Assembly (NCBI GenBank): GCA_977017575.1
Contig: CDRNVI010000025.1
Span: 62,001-126,000 of the forward strand
Length of the DNA: 64,000 nt
Direction of reading: 5' to 3'
Origin: Paramoeba atlantica
Taxonomy: Eukaryota > Discosea
Shown in pieces: positions 61,445-64,000 of the stretch. Position 1 is the first letter of the stretch. Every line of letters starts with the position of its first letter. A program made the position numbers and the translations under genes. The notes beneath the pieces are model-generated. The model saw only the letters and a list, made by a program, of their open reading frames with translations, ran no database searches and had not been told where the DNA came from.

Positions 61445-62970
61445 TTATAGTAAAATTTGGCCTTCCAAGCTCTTTGGGGAGAACCATTTCAAGCACTTTC
61501 GTGGCCGTTTGTTCAGTTTGTTGGCCGTCTTACTAACTTCGCGCTGTGTCAACTCCTCAAAAGTATCTGACTTGGTGTGATACTGACGGACCAGACCATT
61601 CATGTTTTCAACGGCCCCCTTTTCCCATGAATGGTAAGGATGACAAAAGTAAGATTTGCATCCTAACTTCTTGTTGATGGCTTCATGATTGGTGTTTTCA
61701 GTTCCATTGTCATACGTTATGGTATGCACTTTGTATTTCTTTAAGGCTTTCAGCACCTGTGTTTCAACTTCTTTTGACTGCATGTAAATTCAAAATCAAT
61801 ATTGAAATCAAAATGATGCGCTGGACAATTCTTATCGTAAACTCTTAATCTTTATTTCCAACTTTCGGTAGCTACTGCAACACGTATGAACTACGGTTAA
61901 ATTTTTTTTTTTTTAGAGAAATAATATTTGATATAATCCGATCAAACTAGAAAATTCAACAATAACTAGATATATCACGCAGAACGAGTAGACGTTTTAT
62001 TGAATAGCACATTTTGAATATCAATTTTCAACCTAGAATAACAATCCTTCTAGGAAAAACGAGCAAACAAGTAAGCAAAGTAAGATGAATCATTGATGTT
62101 TTCAGGTTTCGAATAGACCAGCATATTTTTCTAGGGTAAGCAGCATAAGCTTCTAAGATATAGCGATGCTCAACAGCAACAGCCTCTCGTGAAACATCAA
62201 CATCATACCAAGAATGATTGAGAAATTTATTTTTGGAGTTCTTTTACTGCTTCATACCACCTACCCAATTCGCATCCGGAATGTAGTCTCGAAGCTGGGA
62301 CACCACCGTATACGCTGAAAACTTCTCAATCTCAAGCTGAAAGGCATCACGTTGACTGCTTGGATTGAAATACACGAAGGACAACAAACCTACTCTTTCG
62401 TTCACAAAGGGTCAGGATGAAATACCCACTTTTCTTTGCTCCCTCAATTAAATCGGCCTCCCAATCACCATACCGACGTCGTGTGTTTACTATTTGGGGA
62501 CGATGATCGATAGAAACCCGGTTTGGAATGGTACTTCGACCATGAATGCGTCGAACATAAGGCCGCCTTCCGCGGATCCGTAGGCACTTATGAATCTTCC
62601 CTCCATTATCTCGACGAACAAATCGATAGATCGTGGAAGTGGATGGTGAACCTTGTGAGCCGACAACAAGTGTATTAGCAACCTGCTCCGGGCTGTGAAG
62701 CTTTCGGAGACGGGTCTTTACACTTTTTTCAAGACTGGATCGAATTAGACGTGGTCTGGTTCCTTTATTAACCAGTCGTCTCTTGGCAACACGATGGGCA
62801 CGGCTGGAACGGTATTGCCCACCTCTTTTCCTGTTGCGTGCCAGCTCACGACATACCGTACTTGGGGACTTATCAATTGATCGGGAAATTTCCCTCTTCG
62901 TGGCGCCACTTTCAAACATCGTTTGAATATCTTTGCGATTGTTTTCAGATAATCTTCTGTACTTTGGCAT
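61445..62970 (-). pseudogene. IS30-like transposase, complete but split by an insertion
   Basis: N part 62347-62970: HTH (SGATKREISRSIDKSPSTVC), linker, then YGDWEADLIEGAKKSGYF with catalytic Asp and CERKSRF. C part 61445-61783: TITYDNGTENTNHEAINKKL (second Asp), HPYHSWEKGAVENMNGLVRQ (Glu region), then KLNKRPRKCLKWFSP. All are hallmark IS30 blocks. A 570-bp insertion flanked by an 8-base repeat separates them; without it the frame is continuous (FQSKQSKEVETQV). About 300 residues in all, close to bacterial IS30 family members (about 320-380). Two relics lie at 26.8 and 37.5 kb. Confidence 0.92.
61782..62351. mobile_element. 570-bp insertion in the IS30-like gene, 8-bp target duplication
   Basis: TTGACTGC stands at both edges (61774-61781 and 62352-62359). 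No clear terminal inverted repeat. On the minus strand the first 300 bases form one frame broken by a single stop (FQLEIEKFSAYTVVSQLRDY, then WYDVDVSREAVAVEHRYILE), so it may carry a piece of another gene. An 8-bp duplication fits hAT- or Merlin-type insertion. Confidence 0.75.
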
Positions 62971-63379
62971 GAATGAACTGAATTATGTAGAAATTAGTAT
63001 ATGAAGTGTATTATGTAGAAATTAACCTTTTGTTGCGCTGAGTATGACAAATTGTTGCACTGACATTGACAATCCACAACATCTTGGCGCCCAGCGTACT
63101 TTATGACGCGGGGCTGCTTTTTGACCGGGTGCTACCCACACATTCGCGGGATAGCTTCCTTTTTGACACACCCTGACCGTCCCTCATCCTTAACAAAAGC
63201 TTTCCGCTATTCGTAAGCCCCTCTTTCGGTAGCCGAAAAGGAGACTTCGGCATTTTTCCGAAAAAATGAAGTTTTTCAAAAAAAGAAATCAGTTTTTTTA
63301 AAGATTTTTAAAAGAGCTAAAAATAGCGGGAACGTGCAGATCTCAAAATTTTGAACGATAATGTGGTGCCGTAACCCCC
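62971..63379. other. 5' flank of the IS30-like element, nothing else seen
   Basis: Short direct repeats (TAGAAATTA words near 63000; TGACATTGACAA near 63060). The element's outer end was not identified. Confidence 0.4.
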
Positions 63380-63990
63380 CTACGCCCCCCTGTGCGAAAA
63401 ATAAGGGTGGGTCACTTATTCGTTGGGGGGGGGGGGTTATGATAGAAGAAAAAAAAATAAAAAGGATGCTCCGGTGGCCCAAAACAGAAAAAGAATTAAA
63501 AAAATGGGGGGTCCATGGGGGGTCCAGGGGAGGGTTCCAGGGGGGGGCATGGTCGAGCAAATTTTTTTGAAAAAAATATTTTTCGAAATAAATCCGCAGA
63601 AGGGGTAGCCGGGGTCTTAGCGAGCATTTTCCACCCCCCTACCCGGGGGTGACCCCCCCGCGTATATGCAGGATGGGTCCGCCTAGTTCGGATTTTTTGG
63701 AAAAAAAAATATTTTAAAAAAATTCAACTTGGCGAAAAAAAATGGCAAAAAAAATATTTTTCCAAAATCGATTCCCATAATGTGTTTGTAAAAATTAATG
63801 AGAGGGGTTAGAAAAAAGTCATGCTTGGTGGTCGTGCGCCGTGGAAAAATCGCTTGATCAGCGATAAGATGTGGCAAAAAGTGAAACTCAAGGCCCTTGT
63901 GCGAAGTGGGGGATGGTTCAGGAAAAAGTGCTCTATTAATGTTCACAAGGGCAGGAATCAGAGCAAAAGTATAAATTTTTGCAAAAAAGC
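63380..63990. repeat. Second copy of the 3.3-kb dispersed repeat
   Basis: 63450-63770 matches 3350-3660 in the same orientation (GCTCCGGTGG, then G-rich block, then TTTGAAAAAAATATTTTTCG, GGGGTAGCC and CATTTTCCACCCCCC). Frames in it are low complexity. The stretch continues past the window edge. Confidence 0.75.
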
Positions 63991-64000
63991 GCCAAAAAGT

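Overview
This is eukaryotic nuclear DNA from a protist. All nineteen host-type genes (sixteen with a family or domain assignment, three less certain or unassigned) are continuous reading frames with no visible introns, and all lie on the minus strand between 0.5 and 45.2 kb, most separated by a few hundred bases. That one-sided layout recalls the polycistronic gene clusters of kinetoplastids (Euglenozoa), or the unidirectional arrays of dinoflagellates. A tyrosine-recombinase retroelement with the domain order known from trypanosomatid VIPER elements points the same way. This placement is inference; no spliced-leader gene or rRNA was found.

Host genes, left to right: PEX22-like peroxin, sideroflexin, V-ATPase subunit F, an unknown 374-residue protein, a leucine-rich repeat (LRR) protein, a 669-residue protein that may be an ICE2/NARG2 relative, a TVP15/COPI-associated membrane protein and the proteasome deubiquitinase RPN11 (0.5-11.5 kb). 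After a transposon-rich stretch come an LRR protein, an alpha-1,2-fucosyltransferase-like enzyme and a doublecortin-like protein (22-25.6 kb). After a second insertion zone come mitochondrial ribosomal protein uL23, RAMP4/SERP1, two more LRR proteins, the Fe-S assembly factor CIAO2B, the U3 snoRNP protein RRP9, a SAM-domain membrane protein and translation factor eIF2-gamma (34.7-45.2 kb). These are unrelated housekeeping functions plus one local expanded LRR family; they do not form a pathway.

Mobile DNA fills the rest. At 14.1-21.3 kb the two ends look like terminal inverted repeats (TIRs) of one 7.2-kb element; inside lie a Merlin-type transposase gene cut by a 749-bp TA-flanked element, a 188-bp MITE and a hAT-like transposase. 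At 26.5-27.2 kb is an IS30-like relic with TIRs. At 28.3-32.4 kb is a gag-YR-RT-RNase H retroelement. At 33.4-34.5 kb are two small TA-flanked elements and a hAT relic. From 45.2 kb to the end there are no host genes: a foldback element with a 96-bp tandem repeat, a (CTTT)n tract, a non-LTR retrotransposon with a restriction-like endonuclease whose 3' two thirds are tandemly duplicated with a 4392-bp period, a mariner fragment, and a full-length IS30-like transposase split by a 570-bp insertion.

Points of most interest: a chain of perfect inverted repeats at 37.14-37.35 kb (including a 65-base palindrome with a one-base centre) abutting an LRR start codon; a C-to-G switch in synonymous third positions inside several GC-rich genes; three copies of an IS30-like transposase in a eukaryote; and a recurring class of TA-flanked elements whose ends carry runs of C.
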